Shown here: piece after piece, positions 1 to 5,736 of the stretch
How the letters are laid out: each line of letters opens with the position of its first letter
How positions within the stretch are numbered: the first letter of the stretch is position 1
Assembly: GCA_023150215.1 (NCBI GenBank)
Contig: JAKLLJ010000100.1
Location: 1 to 10,212, forward strand
Length of the DNA stretch: 10,212 nucleotides
From: Thauera sp.
GTDB taxonomy: Bacteria; Pseudomonadota; Gammaproteobacteria; Burkholderiales; Rhodocyclaceae
Direction of reading: 5' to 3'
Notes under the pieces: model-generated
Databases searched by the model: none
What the model was told of the DNA's origin: nothing
What the model saw: only the letters and a program-made list of their open reading frames with translations
Made by a program: the position numbers and the translations under genes

Positions 1-33
1 TGCTGCGCAGGCGGCATGAGCGAGGGCGGGCGG

Positions 34-1176
34 ATGAGCGTCGATCAGGGGCGGGCGGGGCTTGTACTCACCGGGGGTGGCGCGCGTGCGGCCTACCAGG
101 CCGGCGTGCTGGTCGCGATCCGCGAACTGCGCGGCAAGCGTGCCGGCAACCCTTTTCCGATCCTGTGCGGCACCTCGGCGGGGGCGATCAACGCCGTGGC
201 GCTCGCGGTGCATGCGGGCGATTTCAGTCGCGCGGTGCTTCACATCCAGCGTGTGTGGCGGGGCTTGCACGTCGATCAGGTGTATCGGGTCGATCCACTG
301 ACGCTGTTCGGCAGCGGCTTGCGCTGGGGGTCGGCGCTGTTCGCCGGCTGGCTGGTGCGCCAGACGCCACGTTCGCTGCTCGACAACGCGCCACTGAAGG
401 GGCTGCTCGAGCGCGTGCTCGACCTGACGGCGATCGAGCCCTCGATCGAGCGCGGCGACCTGTACGCGGTCAGCGTGACTGCCTCGGGTTATTCCAGCGG
501 CGAGAGCCTCACCTTCTTCCAGGGCTCGAGCCAGTTGGAGCCCTGGCGGCGCGCGCAGCGCCTGGGCTTGCGGAGCACGCTCGATGTCGCGCACCTGATG
601 GCGAGTGCGGCGCTGCCCTTCGTCTTTCCGGCAGTCAAGATCAATCGCGAGTATTTTGGCGACGGCTCGATGCGCCAGCTCGCGCCGGTCAGCCCGGCGA
701 TCCACCTCGGCGCCGATCGCATCCTGGTGATCGGCGTCGGTCGCACCGCGGAAGAGGGCCGGATGCGTGTGGCGGGCGCCTATCCGTCGCCCGCCCAGAT
801 CGCCGGTCATGCGCTGTCGAGCATCTTCCTCGATACGCTGGAGGTGGACCTCGAGCGCCTGGCGCGTATCAACGAAACCGTGAGTCGACTCGATGCCCGC
901 CAGCGCCTGGCGGCAGGGATCGCGCTGCGCTCGATCGAGTGTCTGGTCATCCAGCCATCGCAGCGCCTGGATACCATCGCCGCGCGCCATGCACATGAAC
1001 TTCCACCGCAGTTGCGCCTGGTGCTGCGCGGGCTCGGCACCTTGCGTCGTGACGGCTCGACCCTGCTCTCCTACCTGCTTTTCGAGCCGGGATATATCCG
1101 CGCGCTGATCGAGCTCGGCTATCATGATGCGCTGGCGCGTGCTGCCGAACTGCGGCGCTTCCTGCGCATCGACTGA
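34..1176 (+). CDS. Patatin-like phospholipase family protein
   Basis: This encodes a predicted serine lipid acyl hydrolase of the patatin family, which uses a Ser-Asp dyad to cleave acyl chains from phospholipids or related lipids; the real substrate cannot be read from sequence. Counting from the ATG at 34 (380 residues), the glycine-rich oxyanion loop TGGGARAAY is at about 13-21, the nucleophile elbow GTSAG at 46-50 (Ser48), the family motif ASAALPFVFP at about 190-199, and the second catalytic residue in DGS at 210-212 (Asp210). All key residues are present, so the enzyme should be active. There is no signal peptide, so it is probably cytosolic or membrane-peripheral. ATG 34 is preferred because GAGGG (22-26) sits at ribosome-binding distance. 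An in-frame ATG at 16 adds six residues and could overlap the stop of an upstream gene. The product is confident; the exact start is not. Confidence 0.9.
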   Translation: MSVDQGRAGLVLTGGGARAAYQAGVLVAIRELRGKRAGNPFPILCGTSAGAINAVALAVHAGDFSRAVLHIQRVWRGLHVDQVYRVDPLTLFGSGLRWGSALFAGWLVRQTPRSLLDNAPLKGLLERVLDLTAIEPSIERGDLYAVSVTASGYSSGESLTFFQGSSQLEPWRRAQRLGLRSTLDVAHLMASAALPFVFPAVKINREYFGDGSMRQLAPVSPAIHLGADRILVIGVGRTAEEGRMRVAGAYPSPAQIAGHALSSIFLDTLEVDLERLARINETVSRLDARQRLAAGIALRSIECLVIQPSQRLDTIAARHAHELPPQLRLVLRGLGTLRRDGSTLLSYLLFEPGYIRALIELGYHDALARAAELRRFLRID

Positions 1177-1248
1177 AGCGCCTCGGTGCCGCGGTGTTTC
1201 CCGGAATAGGGGTGGGCGCGGTAAAATCCTGCCAAAGCTCGAAACAAC

Positions 1249-1277
1249 TTGAAATTAATTCCGTATCTGCCTATTTT
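1249..1277 (+). promoter_or_regulatory. Putative sigma70 promoter of pbpG
   Basis: TTGAAA (1249-1254, five of six matches to the -35 consensus) and TATTTT (1272-1277, four of six) are separated by exactly 17 bases. They lie in a locally AT-rich patch inside otherwise very GC-rich DNA. Transcription would begin near 1284 and give an untranslated leader of about 50 bases before the ATG at 1335. The rest of the 158-base gap between the patatin gene and pbpG shows no clear terminator. This is a sequence match only. Confidence 0.5.
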
Positions 1278-1334
1278 TCAAAGCAGATCGCCTCGGCGCC
1301 CGCCTTCCCCTCCAGCTTTACTCCTGTCGCCACC

Positions 1335-2492
1335 ATGAAAGTTCGCATCCTGATCGCCGCGCTCGCGGCGTTGTTCGCGCTTCAGTCCGGCGTCGCCAGC
1401 GCCGCTGACAGTCGCACGCCCGTCAAGCCTGCGACGGCCAAGACCAAGGCCGCCAAGGCGCCCATCAAGACGGCTGCCACACCTCCTGCGAAGAAGGCGG
1501 CTACCGGGGTTCGCAAGGCCGAGAAGGGAGGCACGGTGGCCAAGCCGGTACGCGCGGCGAAAACGCCCCGCGCTGCCCGCCAGGCGCAGGTGAGCAGCAA
1601 GGCGCCCACGACGCGGGTGAGCCTGCGCAAGCCGGCCGCCGCGGCCCTGGCCGTCGCGCCCGCGGCCGCGCTTGCCAACGAACCCGATACTCCGCTCGCC
1701 CTCGACGCCGGTGGCATGCCGGTGCTTGGCTCGAGCGCCTTCTACGTGGTCAATCAGCGCACCGGCGAAGTCCTGCTCGAGCGCAATGCGACCGAGGTGC
1801 TGCCGATCGCCTCGATCACCAAGCTGATGACTGCGATGGTCGTGCTCGACGCCGGGCTCAGCCTTTCGGAACCCATCGTCATCACCGACGAGGACATCGA
1901 CCAGCTCAAGGGGACGGGGTCGCGGCTCGCGCTCGGCACCACGCTGGCGCGCGAGGAGATGCTGCAGCTCGCGTTGATGTCGTCGGAGAACCGCGCTGCC
2001 TCCGCGCTTGCGCGCCACTATCCGGGCGGAGAGGCCGCATTCGTCGAGGCGATGAACGTCAAGGCGCGCCTGCTCGGCCTGTGGAATACCCGTTTCCACG
2101 ACGGCACCGGCCTCAATCCGGCCAACGTGTCCAGTCCGCGTGACCTCGCCAAGCTGGTCGCCGCGTCGGCCTCCTACCCGTTGATCCGTGAGTTTTCCAC
2201 TGCACACGAACGCTATGTTCCGGTGCACGGCCGCATGCTGCGCTTCGGCAACACCAACTCGTTGGTGCGTAGTCCGGAGTGGGCGATCAGTGTCTCCAAG
2301 ACCGGTTACATCTCCGAGGCGGGGCGCTGCCTGGTCATGCAGACCTGGCTGCACCAGCAGCCGGTGGTGATGGTGCTGATGGATTCCAACGGTCGCTATA
2401 CCCGCACCGCCGACGCCAAGCGCGTACGCAAGTGGCTTGAGCAGGTCGGCACGCAACGCGTGGCGGCCGCGCCGCAGCGCATCGGCGGCTGA
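1335..2492 (+). CDS. pbpG: D-alanyl-D-alanine endopeptidase (PbpG/PBP7-like, S11 family)
   Basis: This encodes a periplasmic low-molecular-weight penicillin-binding protein of peptidase family S11. Members with this architecture cut D-Ala-meso-diaminopimelate cross-links in peptidoglycan (endopeptidase) or trim the terminal D-Ala (carboxypeptidase). Counting from ATG 1335 (385 residues), a signal peptide covers 1-23 with an ASA cleavage motif. The three catalytic motifs are all present: SITK at 160-163 (nucleophile Ser160, Lys163), SEN at 217-219 and KTG at 322-324. Between signal and enzyme lies an unusual Lys/Ala/Pro-rich stretch (about 24-115) with no recognisable fold. The reading frame stays open upstream to 1194, but only ATG 1335 puts a clean signal peptide at the N-terminus and leaves the promoter outside the gene. 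No strong ribosome-binding site precedes it. The carboxypeptidase DacA/DacC is an alternative, but the short C-terminus without the extra PBP5 domain or amphipathic anchor favours PbpG. Confidence 0.88.
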   Translation: MKVRILIAALAALFALQSGVASAADSRTPVKPATAKTKAAKAPIKTAATPPAKKAATGVRKAEKGGTVAKPVRAAKTPRAARQAQVSSKAPTTRVSLRKPAAAALAVAPAAALANEPDTPLALDAGGMPVLGSSAFYVVNQRTGEVLLERNATEVLPIASITKLMTAMVVLDAGLSLSEPIVITDEDIDQLKGTGSRLALGTTLAREEMLQLALMSSENRAASALARHYPGGEAAFVEAMNVKARLLGLWNTRFHDGTGLNPANVSSPRDLAKLVAASASYPLIREFSTAHERYVPVHGRMLRFGNTNSLVRSPEWAISVSKTGYISEAGRCLVMQTWLHQQPVVMVLMDSNGRYTRTADAKRVRKWLEQVGTQRVAAAPQRIGG

Positions 2493-2496
2493 GTCG

Positions 2497-2518
2497 CGCG
2501 GTCTTCATGAAGGGCGCG
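2497..2518. repeat. Imperfect 22-base palindrome just after pbpG
   Basis: Four bases beyond the pbpG stop, 18 of 22 positions are self-complementary around a perfect core CTTCATGAAG (2503-2512), with CGCG at both ends. There is no T-run after it, so it is not a standard intrinsic terminator. Its role is unknown; it may be a weak 3' end structure or a protein site. Confidence 0.3.
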
Positions 2519-2600
2519 GGCCGGACGGAGCGCGCACGGCAATCGAGTTGTCCGGTTCAGCGTCGGCGATGGAAGGTTCGCAGCGTCCGCAGGACACCCC

Positions 2601-2624
2601 TGTAGGAGCGCCGGAAGGCGCGAA
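2601..2624 (+). repeat. REP-type palindromic repeat, copy A
   Basis: This is a 24-base element beginning TGTAGGAGC and ending GCGCGAA. It contains a 5-bp stem, GCGCC / GGCGC, around a GGAA loop, and the GTAG near its 5' end fits the GTRG head of REP elements linked to RAYT transposases (established for that class). It is identical to copy C (2745-2768). A degraded opposite-orientation copy follows at 2662-2685. Confidence 0.8.
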
Positions 2625-2661
2625 TGCAGGCGTGGACCATCGCCAGCGCGCCAACCACCGG

Positions 2662-2685
2662 ATCGCCGCTTCCGCCGCTCCTCTC
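2662..2685 (-). repeat. Degenerate REP-type repeat, copy A'
   Basis: Read on the minus strand, this stretch matches copy D (5559-5582) at 19 of 24 positions. The GTAG head is mutated and one stem base is changed. It lies 37 bases after copy A in opposite orientation, so A and A' look like a decayed REP doublet. Confidence 0.55.
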
Positions 2686-2704
2686 CGATATGCGGGAGGC
2701 CGTG

Positions 2705-2768
2705 TTCGCGGCTTCCGCTGCTCCTACAAGCGCGAACGACATCCTGTAGGAGCGCCGGAAGGCGCGAA
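2705..2768. repeat. REP doublet (BIME-like), copies B and C
   Basis: Copy B (2705-2728, minus orientation) and copy C (2745-2768, plus orientation) are 24-base inverted repeats with 21 of 24 matching positions, separated by 16 bases. Each can fold alone on its own 5-bp stem and GGAA loop, although B has one mismatched stem pair. Together they can form a long hairpin of about 24 bp with a 16-base loop. Such doublets in other bacteria affect mRNA 3' stability, gyrase binding or termination. The position between pbpG and the iorA promoter allows a 3'-end role for pbpG, but that is inference. Confidence 0.8.
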
Positions 2769-2926
2769 GGCGGCTGCGCCCAAGCCGCGAGCCGTTGACG
2801 GCCGCCGCTCCCCTGCGCTCGCCTCGTCCCTGTTTGCCGCATGATGAGGAGACGGCTCCTCGCCCCGCAGGCGTGGCGCATGGGCGTCTTTGCACGCGCT
2901 GCCTTGGCGCCGTGAGTGCGCCGCGG

Positions 2927-2968
2927 TTGACCTTCGTCAAGGGTGCGCGCCGGGGCGCTGACTACGAT
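2927..2968 (+). promoter_or_regulatory. Putative FNR/Anr/Dnr-type box and -10 element of iorAB
   Basis: TTGACCTTCGTCAA (2927-2940) is a perfect 5-bp-arm inverted repeat fitting the TTG-N8-CAA pattern of FNR/CRP-superfamily sites. A -10-like TACGAT (four of six matches) lies at 2963-2968, which predicts a transcription start near 2975. The box centre (2933.5) is then at about -41.5, the position used by class II activators of this family. No separate -35 hexamer is seen at normal spacing, as expected when the activator replaces it. Anaerobic activation suits the oxygen-sensitive enzyme encoded downstream. Which family member binds cannot be told from the site. Confidence 0.55.
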
Positions 2969-3011
2969 CGCAGGCTTCGATCCCGAACCGACCCCAAGAG
3001 AGGAACCGCCC

Positions 3012-4889
3012 ATGGGTGCTGCCCTGCCCGAAACCGCCCCGAGCCGCCTGTTCCTGTCCGGCAACGAGGCGGTCGCCCTTGCCGTGCGCGACGCCGGTTG
3101 TCGCGTCGCCGCCGCCTATCCGGGCACGCCGTCCACCGAAATTCTGGAGGAAGTGGCGCGCTTCCCCGAGCTCTACACCGAGTGGTCGGTCAACGAAAAG
3201 GTTTCGCTAGAGGTCGCGCTCGGCGCCTCCATGGTGGGCGCGCGCGCCTTCTGTGCGATGAAGCACGTCGGCCTCAACGTCGCCGCCGACGCGCTGATGA
3301 CGATGACGGTGACCGGGACCGAGGGCGCACTGGTGATCGCGGTCGCCGACGACGTCGGCATGTCCTCGTCGCAGAACGAGCAGGACTCGCGCTTCTGGGC
3401 GCGTTTCGCCCACCTGCCGCTGTTCGAGCCGGCCGACGCGCAGGAATCCTACGACATGACGCGCGCGGCGTTCACGGTCTCCGAGCGCTTTCGCTGCCCG
3501 GTGATCCTGCGCTTGACGACCCGCATCTGCCACGTCAAGGGGCGTGTCCTCCCCGGCGCACGCGAAACCCACGAACCCGCCGGCTTCGTCAAGGATCCGC
3601 GGCGCTGGGTGATGGTCCCTGGTCACGCCAAGCCGCGCGTGGCGCTGATGTACGAGCGCGAGGACGCGCTGCGCGCTGCCGCTGCGGAGAGTCCGCTCAA
3701 TTTCGTGGTGCCGGGCAGTGACCGCCGCATCGGCTTCGTGACCTCGGGGCCGGCCTACATGCACGTGCGCGAAACCTACCCCGACGCGCCAGTGTTCAAG
3801 CTCGGCCTGTCCTATCCGCTGCCGCTCGAGCGGGTGCGCGAATTCGCCGCCGGCGTCGATCAGATCCTGGTGGTCGAGGAGACCGAAGCGCTGGTCGAGA
3901 CCGAGTTGCGTGCCGCCGGCATCGCCTGTGCGGGCAAGGACGTACTGCCGCGCGTGGGCGAGTTGTCGCCCGACCGCCTGCGGCCAGCGGTCGCCCGCTT
4001 GCGCGGCGAAACGCTCCCGGCCGAGGCGTCGCCGTCGCGCCTGGTGCCGCAGCAGGTCTTCCCGCGCCCGCCGACGATGTGCGTGGCCTGTCCGCACCTC
4101 GGCATCTATTACACCCTGGCGCAGTTGCGCAACCTGACCATCTCCGGCGACATCGGCTGCTATACGCTCGGTGCCGGCGAACCGTGGAACGCGCTCGACT
4201 CCTGCATCTCGATGGGTGCCTCGATGGGCGTGGCGCTCGGCATGGACAAGGGACGTGGCCAGGCCGACGCCAAGAAGGCAGTGATTGCGGTCATCGGCGA
4301 CTCGACCTTCATGCACATGGGCATGCAGGGCCTGCTCGACATCACCTGGAACCGCGGCAACGTCACCGTGCTGCTGCTCGACAACCGCGCGGTGGGCATG
4401 ACCGGCGGCCAGGACAACCCCGGCACCGGCCGCGACATTCATGGCGAGAGCGCGCAACGCGTCGATTTCGCCAAGCTGTGCGAGGCGCTCGGGGTCAAGA
4501 AGGAACGCATCCACGTCCTCGACCCCTACCAGCTCCCGGTGTTGTTCAAGACCTTGCGCGAAGAAACCAGGATCCCCGAGCCCTCGGTCATCATCACCGA
4601 CCGCCCCTGCGTGCTCATCGACGACTACAAGGCGACCCAGCCCTACAAGGTGATCGCCGACCAATGCACCGGCTGCGCCAACTGCCTCGACGTCGGCTGC
4701 CCGGCGATCCACGTCACTCGCCGCGGGACCGAGGTCAAGCCCTCGGGCAAGGAGGTCGAGCTCGCCTTCGTGCGCATCGAGACCTCGGCCTGTACCGGCT
4801 GCGGCCTGTGCGTGCAGCCGTGCGCGCCCGAGGCCATCGTTCACGCCCTGCCGGAGCATCCGGTGAAGTTCCTGCACGCCAAGATCTGA
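3012..4889 (+). CDS. iorA: Indolepyruvate:ferredoxin oxidoreductase, alpha subunit
   Basis: This is the large catalytic subunit of the thiamine-diphosphate enzyme that converts indolepyruvate and other arylpyruvates plus CoA to aryl-acetyl-CoA and CO2 while reducing ferredoxin. It is cytoplasmic and works with IorB. Counting from ATG 3012 (625 residues), the N-terminal pyrimidine-type domain contains AAYPGTPSTE at 34-43. A CVACPH motif is at 357-362. The TPP/Mg-binding region runs from GDS (429-431) to DNRAVGMTGG (457-466). The C-terminus carries a two-[4Fe-4S] ferredoxin domain with cysteines 552, 555, 558, 563 and 594, 597, 600, 604. Length is normal for the separate-subunit type, unlike the roughly 1150-residue fused aerobic form. 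Ribosome-binding GAGAGGA (2998-3004) fixes the start; the frame is open from 2943, but that would run into the promoter. In a betaproteobacterium it probably serves breakdown of Phe, Tyr or Trp; the exact substrate is inferred. Confidence 0.93.
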   Translation: MGAALPETAPSRLFLSGNEAVALAVRDAGCRVAAAYPGTPSTEILEEVARFPELYTEWSVNEKVSLEVALGASMVGARAFCAMKHVGLNVAADALMTMTVTGTEGALVIAVADDVGMSSSQNEQDSRFWARFAHLPLFEPADAQESYDMTRAAFTVSERFRCPVILRLTTRICHVKGRVLPGARETHEPAGFVKDPRRWVMVPGHAKPRVALMYEREDALRAAAAESPLNFVVPGSDRRIGFVTSGPAYMHVRETYPDAPVFKLGLSYPLPLERVREFAAGVDQILVVEETEALVETELRAAGIACAGKDVLPRVGELSPDRLRPAVARLRGETLPAEASPSRLVPQQVFPRPPTMCVACPHLGIYYTLAQLRNLTISGDIGCYTLGAGEPWNALDSCISMGASMGVALGMDKGRGQADAKKAVIAVIGDSTFMHMGMQGLLDITWNRGNVTVLLLDNRAVGMTGGQDNPGTGRDIHGESAQRVDFAKLCEALGVKKERIHVLDPYQLPVLFKTLREETRIPEPSVIITDRPCVLIDDYKATQPYKVIADQCTGCANCLDVGCPAIHVTRRGTEVKPSGKEVELAFVRIETSACTGCGLCVQPCAPEAIVHALPEHPVKFLHAKI

Positions 4890-4899
4890 GGAAGCCGTC

Positions 4900-5508
4900 A
4901 TGACCATCACCAACATCGCCGTTTGCGGCATCGGCGGCCAGGGCGTGATGACCGCCACCGAGATCCTCGCCGAGGCGGCGCTGTCGCTCGGCTTCGACGT
5001 CAAGAAGACCGAGGTTGCGGGCATGAGCCAGCGCGGCGGGGTGGTGACCTCGCACCTGCGCTTCGGGCCCCAGGTGCTGTCGCCGCAGATCATGGCGGGC
5101 GAGGCCGATCTGCTGGTCGGCTTCGAGGCCGCCGAGGCTTTGCGCTGGGCGCACATGTTGAAGCCGGGCGGGATCGCGCTGGTCAACCAGGGGCGCTTCG
5201 TGCCACCGGTGGTGACCATCGGCCTGTACGACTACCCGGATGATCCGATTGCCGAGATGCGCAAGCTCGGCCTCGCGGTGTTCGACTTCGACGCCAGCGC
5301 GCTCGCGATGCAACTGGGCAACATCCGTCTCGGCAACACGGTGATGCTCGGCGCGATGTCCGAACGCCTGCCGTTCCCGGCCGATGTTTTGCGCAAGGCG
5401 GTGCTGGAGCGGTTTGGCACGCGCAAGCCGGCACTGCTGGAGCTCAACCGCCAGGCCTTCGAGCTTGGGCGTGCCGCGGTTGCCGAAGGCAGCCTGGTCA
5501 CGGTCTGA
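4900..5508 (+). CDS. iorB: Indolepyruvate:ferredoxin oxidoreductase, beta subunit
   Basis: This is the small subunit of the IorAB complex, equivalent to the gamma domain of pyruvate:ferredoxin oxidoreductases, which helps form the CoA/substrate site. Its 202 residues match the family length. The N-terminal GIGGQGVMTATEIL (10-23) is the glycine-rich signature, followed by the conserved EVAGMSQRGG (38-47) and a Rossmann-like region up to about 160. It begins 10 bases after the iorA stop. Its ribosome-binding site GAGGA (4888-4892) overlaps the iorA stop codon, so the genes are co-transcribed and probably translationally coupled. A pyruvate or 2-oxoglutarate oxidoreductase gamma subunit is possible in isolation, but pairing with an IorA-type alpha subunit settles the assignment. 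Confidence 0.92.
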   Translation: MTITNIAVCGIGGQGVMTATEILAEAALSLGFDVKKTEVAGMSQRGGVVTSHLRFGPQVLSPQIMAGEADLLVGFEAAEALRWAHMLKPGGIALVNQGRFVPPVVTIGLYDYPDDPIAEMRKLGLAVFDFDASALAMQLGNIRLGNTVMLGAMSERLPFPADVLRKAVLERFGTRKPALLELNRQAFELGRAAVAEGSLVTV

Positions 5509-5558
5509 GCGAGGCCTCGCAACGGTTCGAGGTCTCCGCTCCTGCAAGGACGCCGCGG

Positions 5559-5622
5559 TTCGCGGCTTCCGCCGCTCCTACACGGGCGGGTTGGTTCGTG
5601 TGGGAGCGCCGGAAGGCGCGAA
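5559..5622. repeat. REP doublet (BIME-like), copies D and E
   Basis: Copy D (5559-5582, minus orientation) and copy E (5599-5622, plus orientation) are 24-base inverted repeats with 21 of 24 matches and a 16-base spacer, the same geometry as the doublet at 2705-2768. E has GTGG where the others have GTAG, still within GTRG. It lies 50 bases after the iorB stop between two convergent genes, so the large hairpin could protect or end the iorAB message. A possible third, truncated copy lies around 5533-5546. Confidence 0.8.
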
Positions 5623-5678
5623 TGTGGCGCAGGGTCTGGCGCCGCGTCGCTTGTCGGAGGCCGCGAAGCATTTTGCAG

Positions 5679-5736
5679 AAAAAAGCTTGGCCGCGCCGGG
5701 CCCGGGAACTCGGTTCGCGATCCCCGCGCGGCGGCC
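5679..5736 (-). terminator. Putative intrinsic terminator of the IclR-family gene
   Basis: Read on the minus strand, directly after the TAA stop, GGCCGC pairs with GCGGCC near the far end. An internal loop and a further CGGG / CCCG pairing follow, then a large apical loop. A run of six T (plus-strand A at 5679-5684) follows four bases after the stem. The T-run and GC-rich stem are what an intrinsic terminator needs, although the stem is interrupted and the loop large. Confidence 0.4.

Larger units (their letters stand above)
2493..3011. other. Gene-free region between pbpG and iorA
   Basis: These 519 bases hold the REP cluster (2601-2768), an isolated perfect inverted repeat GAGGAG-ACGG-CTCCTC (2846-2861) and the iorA promoter region with an FNR-type box (2927-2940). 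Open frames crossing it are extensions or shadows of pbpG and iorA, with REP sequence translated as protein and no recognisable domain. No RNA gene was recognised. Confidence 0.7.

Noticed and set aside
2..19. Possible last codons of an upstream gene ending TGA at 17-19, overlapping ATG 16
   Set aside because: The frame reads Ala-Ala-Gln-Ala-Ala-stop and the ATGA overlap is typical of coupled genes, but five codons are too few to support a feature.
1222..1227. TAAAAT as an alternative -10 element for pbpG
   Set aside because: It matches five of six bases, but no acceptable -35 lies 16-18 bases before it. The pair at 1249-1277 is better spaced.
2601..2768. CRISPR array
   Set aside because: The repeats alternate in orientation, have unequal spacers and no cas genes nearby; they fit REP/BIME elements.
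2437..2844. Open frame of 135 codons crossing the end of pbpG and the REP cluster
   Set aside because: It overlaps pbpG in another frame and mostly translates repeat sequence; no domain or ribosome-binding site was seen.
2846..2861. Perfect GAGGAG-ACGG-CTCCTC hairpin
   Set aside because: The stem is only 6 bp with no T-run on either strand, so it is not a credible terminator; it could arise by chance in GC-rich DNA.
2880..2901. Sigma54-like GG...GC elements upstream of iorA
   Set aside because: TGGCGC and TTTGCA are present, but the distance between GG and GC is wrong for a -24/-12 promoter.
2943..3011. Upstream extension of iorA from a GTG at 2943
   Set aside because: It would begin directly after the FNR-type box and upstream of the predicted transcription start, lacks conserved residues, and ATG 3012 has a good ribosome-binding site.
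3207..5219. Long minus-strand open frame of 670 codons opposite iorAB
   Set aside because: It is a shadow of iorA and iorB caused by high third-position GC; its composition is not protein-like and it has no motif.
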